Shown piece after piece: positions 16,374 through 23,366 of a DNA stretch of 24,937 bases; the stretch's first letter is position 1, and each line of letters opens with the position of its first letter. The notes under the pieces were generated by a model. It did not search any database and was not told the DNA's origin. It saw only the letters and a program-made list of their open reading frames with translations. Source of the DNA: Pseudomonadota bacterium (lineage in GTDB: Bacteria; Pseudomonadota; Gammaproteobacteria; Steroidobacterales; Steroidobacteraceae); the NCBI GenBank assembly GCA_023391335.1, contig JAEWBG010000031.1, positions 1 through 24,937 of the forward strand, written 5' to 3'. The translations under genes and the position numbers were made by a program.

Positions 16374-18632
16374 ATGAGCGCGATGGAAAACGAAATCGTG
16401 AGCGGCGATGATGAAGTTCGCGCACTGATGCAGATCGCCGAATCGCGAGCGAAGCTTGAACGGTGGGATCGGCGTTCCTTTTTGAAATTGGTTGGGATTG
16501 CAGGCGGCGGATTTGCGCTTGGCTTCTATTTCCACGACAGCAACGCGGACGCATCGGACGCAAGCGAATTTGCCCCCAACGCTTTTCTGCGCATCTCACC
16601 GGACGGGTCGATTCTCATCTATTCGAAAGGGCCGGAAATCGGCCAGGGCATCAAGACAGCATTTCCATTGATCATCGCGGAAGAACTGGATGCCGACTGG
16701 TCGCACGTCCAAGTCGCACAAGCGCCGATCAATCCAGCCGTCTATGGGCGCCAGAGCGCTGGCGGTTCGCGCTCGATTCCGGCGAGCTGGGATCAATTGC
16801 GCAAGGCCGGCGCGACCGCGCGAGCGATGTTGTTGAGCGCCGCAGCGAAGGAATGGGGCGTGGGCGAGAGCGAATGCTTCACCGAACCCAGCGCCGTGGT
16901 GCACGCGCAAAGCAGCCGTCGCTTGAGTTACGGGACGTTGGCCGCAAAGGCAGCGAACCTTCCGGTTCCCGATGAGAAGTCTCTCAAGCTGAAAGAACGC
17001 AAAGACTATCGGCTCCTCGGCACTCGCGTCACTGGCGTCGACAATCCGAGCATCGTCACGGGTAAGCCGCTCTTCGGTATCGATCAAGTTGTGCCGAACA
17101 TGGGTTACGCAGTGTTTGCGAAATGTCCGGCGGTGGGCGGCAAGGTTCGTTCGGCAAATCTCGATGACATTCGCAAACTGCCTGGTGTGACGCACGCGTT
17201 CATCCTCGAGGGCACAGGCAAGCCTACAGAGGTGATGCCAGGTGTCGCCATCGTTGCGAACAGTACGTGGGCCGCATTCAACGCGCGCAAGCAACTCAAG
17301 GTCGAGTGGGATGAGTCGAGCGCATCTAAAGACGATTGGAACGCATCCGTGAAACAAGCTCAGCAGCTTGCAAAGCAGCGCGGTGCCGAGTCGTTGCGCA
17401 ATTCCGGCAATGTCGACGAAGCATTCAAGGCCGGCAAAACCGTCAGCGCGTTCTACAGCTATCCTTTCGTCGCGCACGCGCCGCTTGAACCTCAGAACTG
17501 CACGGCCTCCTATCAGAATGGCGCCGTAGAAGTTTGGGCACCGACCCAGACGCCGGAAGCAGGACTGAAGTCCGTAGCCACGGTGCTCGGCATTCCCGTC
17601 GAGAAGGTCACCGTGCATCAGACGCGCGCGGGCGGCGGATTCGGCCGTCGCCTCATGAACGACTACATGTGCGAGGCCGCGCAAATCTCCAAGCAGGCGG
17701 GCATTCCGGTGAAGCTGCAATGGAGCCGCGAAGACGACATGCAGCATGACTTTTTCCGCGTCGGGGGATTTCACTCGTTCAAAGCTGCTGTCGATGACAG
17801 CGGCAAGCTGACGGCGTGGACAGATCACTTCATCACCTTCACTGCGGACGGCGAGAAGCCGACGAGCGGTGGCGATCTTTCGCCCGATGAATTCCCGCTC
17901 CAGCTCGTTCCCAACGCACAACTCACGCAAACGAAACTGAAGCTGATGACGCCGACGGGACCATGGCGCGCACCGCGCTCATGCTCGGTCGCGTTCGCGA
18001 TTCAGAGCTTCATCCATGAATGCGCAGTCGCCGCTGGCAAGGATCATCTGCAATTCCTGCTCGACATCATGGGCGAGCCGCGTTGGCTTCAACCCAACAA
18101 CGAATTCGCGCTCAACACCGGCCGGGCCGCGAACGTGATTCGGCTTGCTGCTGAAAAGGCTGGATGGGGCCGCAAGAAAATGCCGCAGGGGCGAGGGCTC
18201 GGCCTCGCGTTTCACTTCAGTCACGCCGGGCACGTCGCACACGTTGCAGAAGTCAGCGTGAGCAATAAGAAGCAACTGAAAGTGCATCGCGTGACGGTCG
18301 CCGCCGATATCGGCCCGATCATCAACATGAGCGGCGCCGAAAATCAGGTCCAGGGCGCAGTCATCGATGGCTTTAGTACCGCGATGGGCTTGGAGATGGG
18401 AATCGAAAACGGCCGCATTCAACCGACGAACTTCGACCGCTATCCGATTCTGCGCATTGCGCATGCGCCCGAGGTCGACGTCCACTTCATTCAAAGCGAA
18501 TTTTCGCCGACTGGTGTGGGCGAGCCCGCGTTGCCGCCGACGGCTCCCGCGATTGCAAACGCCATCTTCGCCGCGACGGGTCATCGCGTGCGCTCGATGC
18601 CGTTTAGCAAGGAAGGCTATTCGCTGGGCTAA
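16374..18632 (+). CDS. iorB: Molybdopterin-binding large subunit, isoquinoline 1-oxidoreductase beta-like, Tat-exported
   Basis: A 752-residue Mo-hydroxylase subunit that hydroxylates an N-heterocycle or aldehyde with water as oxygen donor; the true substrate is unknown. I chose ATG 16374 because GAGGAG lies directly upstream; an in-frame start at 16266 would lie inside iorA. Residues 33-38 are RRSFLK, a twin-arginine motif, followed by the hydrophobic VGIAGGGFALGFYF, so the holoenzyme should be exported folded. Molybdopterin-binding features are RLLGTRVTGVDNPSIVTGK, AHAPLEPQNCTA, TRAGGGFGRRL, GPWRAPRSCSVAF and the closing GVGEPALPPTAPAIANAIF. This glycine/glutamate motif carries the base typical of the family. 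It may share the Tat system and a quinone or cytochrome partner encoded elsewhere. Confidence 0.93.
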   Translation: MSAMENEIVSGDDEVRALMQIAESRAKLERWDRRSFLKLVGIAGGGFALGFYFHDSNADASDASEFAPNAFLRISPDGSILIYSKGPEIGQGIKTAFPLIIAEELDADWSHVQVAQAPINPAVYGRQSAGGSRSIPASWDQLRKAGATARAMLLSAAAKEWGVGESECFTEPSAVVHAQSSRRLSYGTLAAKAANLPVPDEKSLKLKERKDYRLLGTRVTGVDNPSIVTGKPLFGIDQVVPNMGYAVFAKCPAVGGKVRSANLDDIRKLPGVTHAFILEGTGKPTEVMPGVAIVANSTWAAFNARKQLKVEWDESSASKDDWNASVKQAQQLAKQRGAESLRNSGNVDEAFKAGKTVSAFYSYPFVAHAPLEPQNCTASYQNGAVEVWAPTQTPEAGLKSVATVLGIPVEKVTVHQTRAGGGFGRRLMNDYMCEAAQISKQAGIPVKLQWSREDDMQHDFFRVGGFHSFKAAVDDSGKLTAWTDHFITFTADGEKPTSGGDLSPDEFPLQLVPNAQLTQTKLKLMTPTGPWRAPRSCSVAFAIQSFIHECAVAAGKDHLQFLLDIMGEPRWLQPNNEFALNTGRAANVIRLAAEKAGWGRKKMPQGRGLGLAFHFSHAGHVAHVAEVSVSNKKQLKVHRVTVAADIGPIINMSGAENQVQGAVIDGFSTAMGLEMGIENGRIQPTNFDRYPILRIAHAPEVDVHFIQSEFSPTGVGEPALPPTAPAIANAIFAATGHRVRSMPFSKEGYSLG

Positions 18633-18639
18633 GAAGGGC

Positions 18640-18775
18640 AGCTCACACAAGTACACAGAGCACACAGAGCCTCTGGATCCGTCGCACCCGCGTACGCGGG
18701 TGGCCATCTTCTTGTGTGTGCTTCGCACGGGAACAGAATTTCACACGGAGAGCACGGAGGACACGGAGAGTCAGA
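18640..18775. repeat. CACAGAG/CACGGAG repeat element, copy 4, with 18-bp palindrome
   Basis: After iorB the sequence has CACACAAG, CACAGAG and CACAGAG units, then the perfect palindrome CACCCGCGTACGCGGGTG (18685-18702), then CACGGAG, CACGGAGG and CACGGAG units. The palindrome could terminate iorB transcription. The arms are more diverged than in copies 1-3. Confidence 0.5.
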
Positions 18776-18895
18776 CGCAAAGAATGCGTCACGATAGTGA
18801 TCTGCGATGCCGAGCGTTGCCTCGCGCGACACCAGCGCAAAGAGACTGTAGAGGTTGAATAGACGATTCGACCTTCTTCTTTCACTTCCGACTTC

Positions 18896-18972
18896 TTGCC
18901 TGCGCGCAACGCTCCCTTGCCAAGGGCTTCCCTGCCGACGGCTACCTTGCGCGCCAGCGCTGCCTCTTCGTT
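18896..18972. repeat. Second site of the GC-rich hairpin mosaic
   Basis: Units such as GCCTGCGCGCAACGCT, GCCAAGGGC, GCCGACGGC and CTTGCGCGCCAGCGCT repeat the pattern seen at 2640-2890. The rest of the 590-bp gap between iorB and the TonB-family gene (18633-19222) shows no gene I can support. Confidence 0.55.
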
Positions 18973-19222
18973 CAGCTTGACCGAAGAATTGGATCCAGAG
19001 CCCTAACCAACCTCTCGCCGAGCTGCAGCCCCGACCTTCGTCTAAGGAACTTATTGCAATCGCATCGGTCGTGGTTCGACGCCGCCGTTGCTCCCGCAAC
19101 GGATGCGACTTTCTGGGCAGCCGGTCACAGAACTTCTTTGCGTCCGCCCGGTCTTTCTCCTACGTAGCGCGTGGACTGTTCAACAGTCATGCGATGGGCA
19201 ATTTCAAAAAGGAGAACAACGG

Positions 19223-19897
19223 ATGAATGCGACGACGGTCAATTCCTTTCCAGCGATGCACTCCTTCAATTCGCCACGAGGAGTCGCGCTGGCGTTCATT
19301 GTCTTATTGCACGCAGCTTTCTTTTTCGTGTTGAGTTCGGGTTTGGGCAAGCAACTTGTCCACGTGCCGGGCCCGGACATCACCGTCGTGAACACTCTGC
19401 CGGTGAAGCCGATTGAGCAGCCAGTGCATCAAATTCCACTTCCGGGTGCCGAGCGGAGCCAGATAGAACATCAGAATCTGTTTGTTCCGCCGGTGGAAGT
19501 TGATGCAGCTCCTCCGCACATCGACGCACCTCCCGGCGAGCCGATCATTAGCGGCCCTCCGGACACAGGAAGAGGAGAGGTCATTCGCGAACCCATCGTC
19601 CAGGCTCCTGAAGAAGACCAGCATCATCCGCTCAGCGCTCCCGCCTACCCTGCCCCAGAAATACGCGCGAATCACGCCGGTACGGTGATTCTTCGCGTGG
19701 AAGTGCTGGAAAACGGACACATCGGCAACGTGGAACTCGTGCAATCGAGTGGGTTTGCACGACTTGATGAAGCCGCTATTCGCGAAGCACGGCGCTGGCG
19801 CATGAAGCCAGGCACTCGCGACGGCGTGCCGGTGGTGATGTGGAAAGAAGTACCGATCACATTCCAACTAAAGGATCGCGGCTCGACGGATCTTTGA
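19223..19897 (+). CDS. TonB-family energy transducer
   Basis: A 224-residue protein with the TonB layout. It has a short cytoplasmic N-terminus, one membrane anchor at about residues 21-42 (ALAFIVLLHAAFFFVLSSGLG), a Pro-rich periplasmic linker (about 50-145, rich in PP and EP), and a TonB_C domain. That domain contains AGTVILRVEVLENGHIGNVELVQSSG, then RLDEAAIREARRWRMKPGTRDGVPV and a final PITFQL. It would couple the ExbBD proton motor to outer-membrane receptors, though no exbB, exbD or receptor gene is nearby. The ATG at 19223 follows AAAGGAG; an in-frame extension to 19088 lacks features. A strong hairpin follows the stop. Confidence 0.88.
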   Translation: MNATTVNSFPAMHSFNSPRGVALAFIVLLHAAFFFVLSSGLGKQLVHVPGPDITVVNTLPVKPIEQPVHQIPLPGAERSQIEHQNLFVPPVEVDAAPPHIDAPPGEPIISGPPDTGRGEVIREPIVQAPEEDQHHPLSAPAYPAPEIRANHAGTVILRVEVLENGHIGNVELVQSSGFARLDEAAIREARRWRMKPGTRDGVPVVMWKEVPITFQLKDRGSTDL

Positions 19898-19906
19898 GGA
19901 CGCCCT

Positions 19907-19940
19907 CCCCACCTCGTCAATATTGATTGACGAGGTGGGG
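19907..19940 (+). terminator. Perfect 15-bp hairpin after the TonB-family gene
   Basis: CCCCACCTCGTCAAT and ATTGACGAGGTGGGG are perfect inverted repeats with a 4-base loop, starting 9 bp after the stop codon. There is no run of T after it, so intrinsic termination is plausible but not certain. Confidence 0.55.
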
Positions 19941-19969
19941 ACGGTCTTCAGTTGAGAGTTGACGGTTGA

Positions 19970-20131
19970 CAGCAAAGCAGTGGCTTCACATCGGCTCGCC
20001 CCGTCCTGCTTCTCGGTTCTCAGTTGACCGTTGCAGATGGCGGCAAGACGTTCATCGCGCAGATCTCGATTCCGAGCAGCGCATGGAATCAACGTCTGCC
20101 CGTTCTGCCAACTCCCGTGGTGATCAGCTAG
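19970..20131 (+). pseudogene. Possible C-terminal gene fragment next to the array end
   Basis: The frame is open from 19970 to a TAG at 20129-20131 without a start codon or ribosome site. The last 36 codons read QLTVADGGKT...LPTPVVIS and have protein-like composition, resembling the end of a beta-rich extracellular domain. The stop falls inside the decayed end of the last attC, as if the gene had been cut by array rearrangement. This is weak evidence; it may be noncoding. Confidence 0.25.
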
Positions 20132-20213
20132 CTTCGTGCGAAACACGCGAGGAAATGGCGAAGCCGTTTGCGAGTCGAGCACGCGATGCGTGCGATGTTC
20201 ACGCACTTTAGGC
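20126..20213 (-). other. attC site 7 (distal, decayed)
   Basis: The 88-bp element shares a long internal stretch with the attC sites at 21131-21220 and 22593-22682 (GAGGAAATGGCGAAGCCG, TTTGCGAGTCGAGCACGCG). Its core triplets have changed. On the plus strand the outer boxes read AGCTAGC and TTTAGGC instead of RYYYAAC and GTTRRRY. It is probably inactive. Confidence 0.6.
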
Positions 20214-20545
20214 TTCAATCTTGGGCCCTAAGAGAATGGCGCGACCTATAAGTGCAGCACCAACCGTTAAAAGCGCCACCTGGAGCATGCCTATAGATAC
20301 AAGCTGTAGCCCAACAACCGAAACCGGTTGTGATTTTGCGCGCAAGATGATGGTGGCATAGTGCCCAGCGGCAGATACGGCGACGTTGCGACGATGCAGC
20401 CAAAACCGATCACGGTCAATTTGACCGCCGAAGAAGGCAGGGACCGAGACCTTAACGCAGCCGCCATACCGACAACGCACACCAGGAGCGGCGGAAGGCT
20501 CGAAATCGCGGTGCCTATAACTAGCGTCAGCCAGTGAACTGTCAT
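20208..20545 (-). pseudogene. Frameshifted integron cassette gene, small membrane protein
   Basis: From ATG 20545 the frame encodes MTVHWLTLVIGTAISSLPPL and continues, with two hydrophobic segments, to PYLPLG near 20362. The next protein-like sequence, HYATIILRAKSQPVSVVG...GRAILLGPKIEA, continues in another frame to a stop at 20208. One missing G in the CTGGGCAC run would explain it, giving an original product of about 112 residues with three or four membrane helices. The stop lies in the adjacent attC. No family was recognised. A sequencing error in the G run is the alternative. Confidence 0.55.
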
Positions 20546-20567
20546 CTGGTCGAATCCATTCGTCTGA

Positions 20568-20630
20568 ACCTAACGTCGCACTTCACACGCGCGTGGCTTT
20601 GCACGCGCCGTTTGCAAGCGCTTGTTATCC
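20568..20630 (-). other. attC site 6 (63 bp)
   Basis: On the plus strand it opens ACCTAAC and closes GTTATCC, with a GC-rich dyad (CACGCGCG/TGCACGCGCC) between. Read on the minus strand it is GGATAAC...GTTAGGT, the usual orientation for cassettes transcribed leftward. The toxin gene's TAA stop lies inside the GGATAAC box. Confidence 0.75.
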
Positions 20631-20879
20631 GATGAGCTTGTCATACTCGGCATGGCTTCCTATCCAGAACCAAGAGATGCCATCTTCTACGTCCGTGCCT
20701 ACGGCGCGCCAGTGAAGACCGACGCGCGCAGACCAGAACTGACCGACGTGCTTGAGATGAAGTGAGGGGTGACGCGGATTTGATTTGATGAGATCAAAGC
20801 AGCGATCCGCAAGCTGCTGCACGTCGGCGGGCAACGCGCGATAGTGATACCAGAAGTCTGGTGAAGCGAAGTGCTTCAA
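20625..20879 (-). CDS. RelE/ParE-superfamily toxin of a cassette toxin-antitoxin pair
   Basis: An 84-residue protein with the RelE/ParE fold pattern: an N-terminal helical region (FWYHYRALPADVQQLADRCFDLIKSNP), then HPSLHLKHVGQFWSARVGLHWRAVGT and a strand with WFWIGSHAEYDKLI. This is close to cassette-borne HigB/RelE-like proteins, which cleave mRNA at the ribosome or poison gyrase; the exact activity is not readable. Its ATG overlaps the stop of the antitoxin gene as ATGA, so the antitoxin is made first, as in most ParE/RelE pairs. The pair shares one cassette and would stabilise the array. Confidence 0.82.
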   Translation of the reverse strand: MKHFASPDFWYHYRALPADVQQLADRCFDLIKSNPRHPSLHLKHVGQFWSARVGLHWRAVGTDVEDGISWFWIGSHAEYDKLIG

Positions 20880-21076
20880 AACTCTGTGCTCTTTCCTTCC
20901 CCATGAGACTTGCGCGCAGCTTCGGCGAGCTTATCCAATTTTCCGGCCTTCACATCGGCCTCAAACTGAACATCCCAAGCTTGTGCATCGAATTCCGCGT
21001 ACCACTTCCGAAACTCCACAAGTTCGGTACCGGTCAGATTCCGAATCTGCTCCTCAATATCTTCCAGTTTGCGCAT
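20876..21076 (-). CDS. Antitoxin of the cassette toxin-antitoxin pair
   Basis: A 66-residue acidic, mostly helical protein (LEDIEEQIRNLTGTELVEF, FRKWYAEFDAQAWDVQFEAD, AGKLDKLAEAARKSHGEGKS). Its size, position directly upstream and ATGA overlap with the RelE/ParE-like toxin identify it as the antitoxin. No DNA-binding motif is obvious. GAGGTG precedes ATG 21076 at good spacing. A -10-like box lies upstream within the same cassette. Confidence 0.8.
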   Translation of the reverse strand: MRKLEDIEEQIRNLTGTELVEFRKWYAEFDAQAWDVQFEADVKAGKLDKLAEAARKSHGEGKSTEF

Positions 21077-21094
21077 ATGTCACCTCAAAGACCG

Positions 21095-21100
21095 AGTATA
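21095..21100 (-). promoter_or_regulatory. Likely -10 box of the toxin-antitoxin cassette
   Basis: The minus strand reads TATACT (one mismatch from TATAAT), 18 bp upstream of the antitoxin ATG. No convincing -35 box was found. Cassette toxin-antitoxin pairs usually have their own promoter, and the 54-bp leader here leaves room for one. Confidence 0.4.
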
Positions 21101-21130
21101 CGCCGGCATCTCTGCTAGCGTCTTCTCACC

Positions 21131-21220
21131 GGAAAACGCTGTGCGTAACGCGCGAGGAAATGGCGAAGCCGTTTGCGAGTCGAGCACGCGCAGGGTGCGG
21201 TGTTGGCGCACTTGTTAGAG
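21131..21220 (-). other. attC site 5 (90 bp)
   Basis: The plus strand runs from GGAAAAC to GTTAGAG with the long shared core (GAGGAAATGGCGAAGCCG, TTTGCGAGTCGAGCACGCG). The minus-strand orientation is the same as the other sites (CTCTAACAAGTGCG at its start). The box at the GTT end is degenerate (GTTTTCC) but keeps the GTT. Confidence 0.75.
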
Positions 21221-21228
21221 CTCATTTG

Positions 21229-21630
21229 CTACCTAGCGGTTTGCCCATGCGCCTGAAGTAGCGCCTTTGGAGGATTGAACGGCGTGAAGAAGTATCGGAG
21301 GAATGCGATCGGAAAGAAGATGCTTAGCAAATGGTTGAATCGGGTCAGATGACCCTCAACCTCCGCAAAGAGCGCCTCATCTGCGGGTTGCCCGAGCATG
21401 CTGAGTTCGATATTCACGAACGGAGTGTCTAGGAGGAACAAACGCCCTTTGTAGAGAAAGTATCCTTCGAAGTCATCAGTCATAGCCCAAGACTTCTTAG
21501 CAACTACTCGTGCGCCAGGTAGGCGAGACATGTGCCAGAGAATGATGGAGGCAGACGGAAGTTGAACGGAAACCTCGCACGAGTGCGGACACGAATCGGT
21601 CGCATTAAAGCGCTTAACCTTCAGACTCAT
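21229..21630 (-). CDS. Integron cassette protein, unknown (133 aa)
   Basis: An uncharacterised 133-residue cassette product starting only 2 bp from the attC boundary, so its leader is about 8 nt and it depends on external transcription. The first half is polar, with a possible beta pattern (VKRFNATDSCPHSCEVSVQL, GYFLYKGRLFLLDTPFVNIE). The C-terminal part has a hydrophobic, Phe-rich stretch (LLSIFFPIAFLRYFFTPFNP) that may be a membrane or membrane-associated helix. No motif or family was recognised. Confidence 0.65.
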   Translation of the reverse strand: MSLKVKRFNATDSCPHSCEVSVQLPSASIILWHMSRLPGARVVAKKSWAMTDDFEGYFLYKGRLFLLDTPFVNIELSMLGQPADEALFAEVEGHLTRFNHLLSIFFPIAFLRYFFTPFNPPKALLQAHGQTAR

Positions 21631-21631
21631 G

Positions 21632-21694
21632 AGCTAACGTCCAGCTTGAGACGCGAGCGAGTTCCGCGGGGCGCTCTCGAAGCTGTCGTTAGAG
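21632..21694 (-). other. attC site 4 (63 bp)
   Basis: The plus strand opens AGCTAAC and closes GTTAGAG. The inner arms AGCTTGAGACGCG and GCGCTCTCGAAGCT pair with one extrahelical base, the typical attC single-strand fold. It is the most canonical site of the array. Confidence 0.85.
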
Positions 21695-21697
21695 TGC

Positions 21698-22138
21698 TTA
21701 GCGATCCCAGCATGAGTCGTCATTGACCCACTCCTGCAGCAACATCGCTCTGGACTTAAGCAGGGGCGCAAGCTCGACAGAACACTCGGTACTACCAACC
21801 GTAAAGCCGTCCAATTGCTCGCCGCGTTCCATTCGTGCAGCTGCCAACTTCCAGAGTTTCGCAAAGGCGGCCAGCGCGCTTCTCGGATCCGGTTTTGCGT
21901 CAGCAGACGTGTAGTCAGTCGGTAGATCGCCAGATATAACCCACCAGCCAATATTTCTCGGTACTTTTACGCTCTCTATCGCCCAAACCGACACGTACGG
22001 CGCGACGTGCCAGGCTGGCCGCTCAGCGAGCGCACCGAAAGTCACCGGCTGGTCGTTCAGATAACGAAGTGCGTTCTGACGCTGCTCGGAGCACCAGCGT
22101 TCGACATTCGCGTCATCACCCCAATTGGTGTCTTCCAT
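21698..22138 (-). CDS. DUF4826-family cassette protein
   Basis: A 146-residue soluble protein matching DUF4826 by its shared core: AIESVKVPRNIGWWVISGDLPTDYTS, then PRSALAAFAKLWKLAAARMERG and a terminal LKSRAMLLQEWVNDDSCWD. The family has no known function and occurs mainly in gammaproteobacteria. The start is ATG 22138, close to the preceding attC (leader about 10 nt), with no clear Shine-Dalgarno sequence. It forms a complete cassette with the attC at 21632-21694. Confidence 0.78.
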   Translation of the reverse strand: MEDTNWGDDANVERWCSEQRQNALRYLNDQPVTFGALAERPAWHVAPYVSVWAIESVKVPRNIGWWVISGDLPTDYTSADAKPDPRSALAAFAKLWKLAAARMERGEQLDGFTVGSTECSVELAPLLKSRAMLLQEWVNDDSCWDR

Positions 22139-22142
22139 AGCA

Positions 22143-22232
22143 CTCTAACGCCGTGAATGAACCGCGAGCAAAGGCGCCTCGCTTTTGCGAGTCGGGCGCG
22201 CAACGCGCGCGAACTCGATTCGCTTGTTGGGT
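22143..22232 (-). other. attC site 3 (90 bp)
   Basis: The plus strand opens CTCTAAC and closes GTTGGGT. The interior (CCGCGAGCAAAGGCGCC, TTTTGCGAGTCGGGCGCGC) is a diverged version of the long attC family found at sites 2, 5 and 7. Confidence 0.78.
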
Positions 22233-22244
22233 TCCGCGCGCAAG

Positions 22245-22571
22245 CTACTCATCCTCAACACTCTTGGCAATTCGATCGATCTGCTCCTGGGTCTCGGAAC
22301 TGAACCGGGAAAACTCCTCGTCCGTAAACAGGCCACCGGCCCGCATGAACGCGAGCCGGCCAAGTGCATTGGATCTACTTACGCCATCAAATGCCAAGCT
22401 CAGCGCCTTATCATTCTTCTCGATCAGTGAGAAGAGCGCTAGATAACGCGCATGTGCGCTCTTCCCTCGATCGTGGATTATCTGCTCGGCAGATGCGAGG
22501 GTAAGCTGGCAGAAGCGCTCGAGCAGCGTGTCCTTCAAACCACGGAACACCTTCCAGTCGCTCTCTTTCAC
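22245..22571 (-). CDS. Small cassette protein, unknown (108 aa)
   Basis: A 108-residue, largely helical protein starting at GTG 22571 with GGAGG upstream. The longer frame to 22673 runs through the attC and is not plausible. It begins VKESDWKVFRGLKDTLLERF, a pattern I associate with small helical proteins found in cassettes and elsewhere. It ends with LFTDEEFSRFSSETQEQIDRI. No catalytic motif was seen. It forms a complete cassette with the attC at 22143-22232. Confidence 0.68.
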   Translation of the reverse strand: MKESDWKVFRGLKDTLLERFCQLTLASAEQIIHDRGKSAHARYLALFSLIEKNDKALSLAFDGVSRSNALGRLAFMRAGGLFTDEEFSRFSSETQEQIDRIAKSVEDE

Positions 22572-22592
22572 GTCGCCTCCAAAGGATCTGGT

Positions 22593-22682
22593 CCCCAACG
22601 CCGTGCGTAACACGCGAGCAAATGGCGAAGCCGTTTGCGAGTCGAGCACGCGGCGCGCGCGGTGTTGACGCACTTGTTATCT
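22593..22682 (-). other. attC site 2 (90 bp)
   Basis: The plus strand opens CCCCAAC and closes GTTATCT, with the long shared core (GAGCAAATGGCGAAGCCG, TTTGCGAGTCGAGCACGCG). The right box is preceded by GCACTTG, as in site 5. Confidence 0.8.
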
Positions 22683-22690
22683 GCCATTGC

Positions 22691-23200
22691 TCAGCGCCTC
22701 TCAAGGACTACGTTCGCCAATGACGTACAGAATGCAAGACTCGAAAAGGCTATCAAGACAATGAGCAACATGCGTTGTTGATTAACCGCAATCTCGTGGA
22801 ATTCCGATTCGGTTAATTCCCTCTCGAAGCGCCTGTTGATGCGTTCGATATATTTTCCGTTTTCCTCGTTCCAACTCACGCTTGTAACTTGCGAGCCATC
22901 GGGCGCGAGTCGTCCAGCGAGTGGGTCGAAATTTCCTTCGTAACGATCTCTCAAGAAAATCATCGGAGCAATTGCCACCACAAGCGCGACGCCAACGGCG
23001 AGGGTTGCTCGTCCATCCTGCAGTGGCCTAGCGCGCGCTATTGAAATGAAAGAGATCACCACTCCTGCAACAGGAATTCCGAAGAACAAAGCCTTCGGAA
23101 TCTCGACCGAAGCTCGCAACGCAAACTCCGCCATTCCAATTGCACTGATCAGCAAGAGCAGAGCCGTGATGAGCAAGACGAGAGACGGAATCTTCTTCAT
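22691..23200 (-). CDS. Four-helix membrane protein of unknown function (cassette)
   Basis: A 169-residue protein whose ATG at 23200 lies 3 bp from the attC boundary, so it has almost no leader. Hydrophobic segments at about 6-26 (SLVLLITALLLLISAIGMAE), 36-55 (PKALFFGIPVAGVVISFISI), 66-84 (TLAVGVALVVAIAPMIFL) and 143-164 (MLLIVLIAFSSLAFCTSLANV) suggest four spans. A charged loop of about 55 residues lies between the third and fourth. No family was recognised. It is the cassette nearest the insertion sequence. Confidence 0.7.
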   Translation of the reverse strand: MKKIPSLVLLITALLLLISAIGMAEFALRASVEIPKALFFGIPVAGVVISFISIARARPLQDGRATLAVGVALVVAIAPMIFLRDRYEGNFDPLAGRLAPDGSQVTSVSWNEENGKYIERINRRFERELTESEFHEIAVNQQRMLLIVLIAFSSLAFCTSLANVVLERR

Positions 23201-23203
23201 GGC

Positions 23204-23262
23204 AGATAACGCATCCGTTAACCCGGAGCCGCGTCTTCGCGGCGATCCGGTTGAACGGCTTG
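23204..23262 (-). other. attC site 1, split by the insertion sequence
   Basis: On the plus strand AGATAAC begins the site, followed by a strong dyad (CCGTTAACCCGGA with TCCGGTTGAACGG, and CCGCG/CGCGG). It stops at GGCTTG where GTTAG should follow. The missing TTAG is found after the element at 24934-24937. The rejoined site is about 63 bp. Confidence 0.8.
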
Positions 23263-23270
23263 ATATTCAT

Positions 23271-23282
23271 TGAGGCCTCCTC
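23271..23282 (+). repeat. Left subterminal inverted repeat of the IS
   Basis: TGAGGCCTCCTC, the exact inverse of 24916-24927, ten bases inside the TG core. Matching stops at both sides, so the repeat is exactly 12 bp. Confidence 0.8.
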
Positions 23283-23366
23283 CCGCGATTTTCGGGCTTG
23301 GTAGGCGAAGCTACCATCCAGTTGTGGTGTGTGTGTTGATCACAACGTACGAAGGAGGAGACCTCG

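Noticed and set aside
16596..17930. A 444-residue open frame on the minus strand opposite iorB
   Set aside because: It is a shadow of a well-supported gene with molybdenum-hydroxylase motifs. The antisense product is Arg/His/Cys-rich without any recognisable domain.
18629..19099. A 156-residue minus-strand frame between iorB and the TonB-family gene
   Set aside because: It runs through the CACAGAG repeats and hairpin mosaic, has low-complexity Cys/Ser/Leu runs, and lacks a ribosome site.
19868..20218. A 116-residue minus-strand frame across the last attC and the hairpin
   Set aside because: It translates the attC and the tonB terminator, and shows no domain or ribosome site.
22245..22673. 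Long version (142 aa) of the cassette protein
   Set aside because: Its first 34 codons are attC sequence. The GTG at 22571 has a GGAGG site and begins the protein-like part.
20126..23262. Plus-strand orientation of the attC sites
   Set aside because: On the plus strand the sites end in CTTGTTA, the inverse of the usual TAACAAG start. All associated genes lie on the minus strand, so the minus orientation is consistent.
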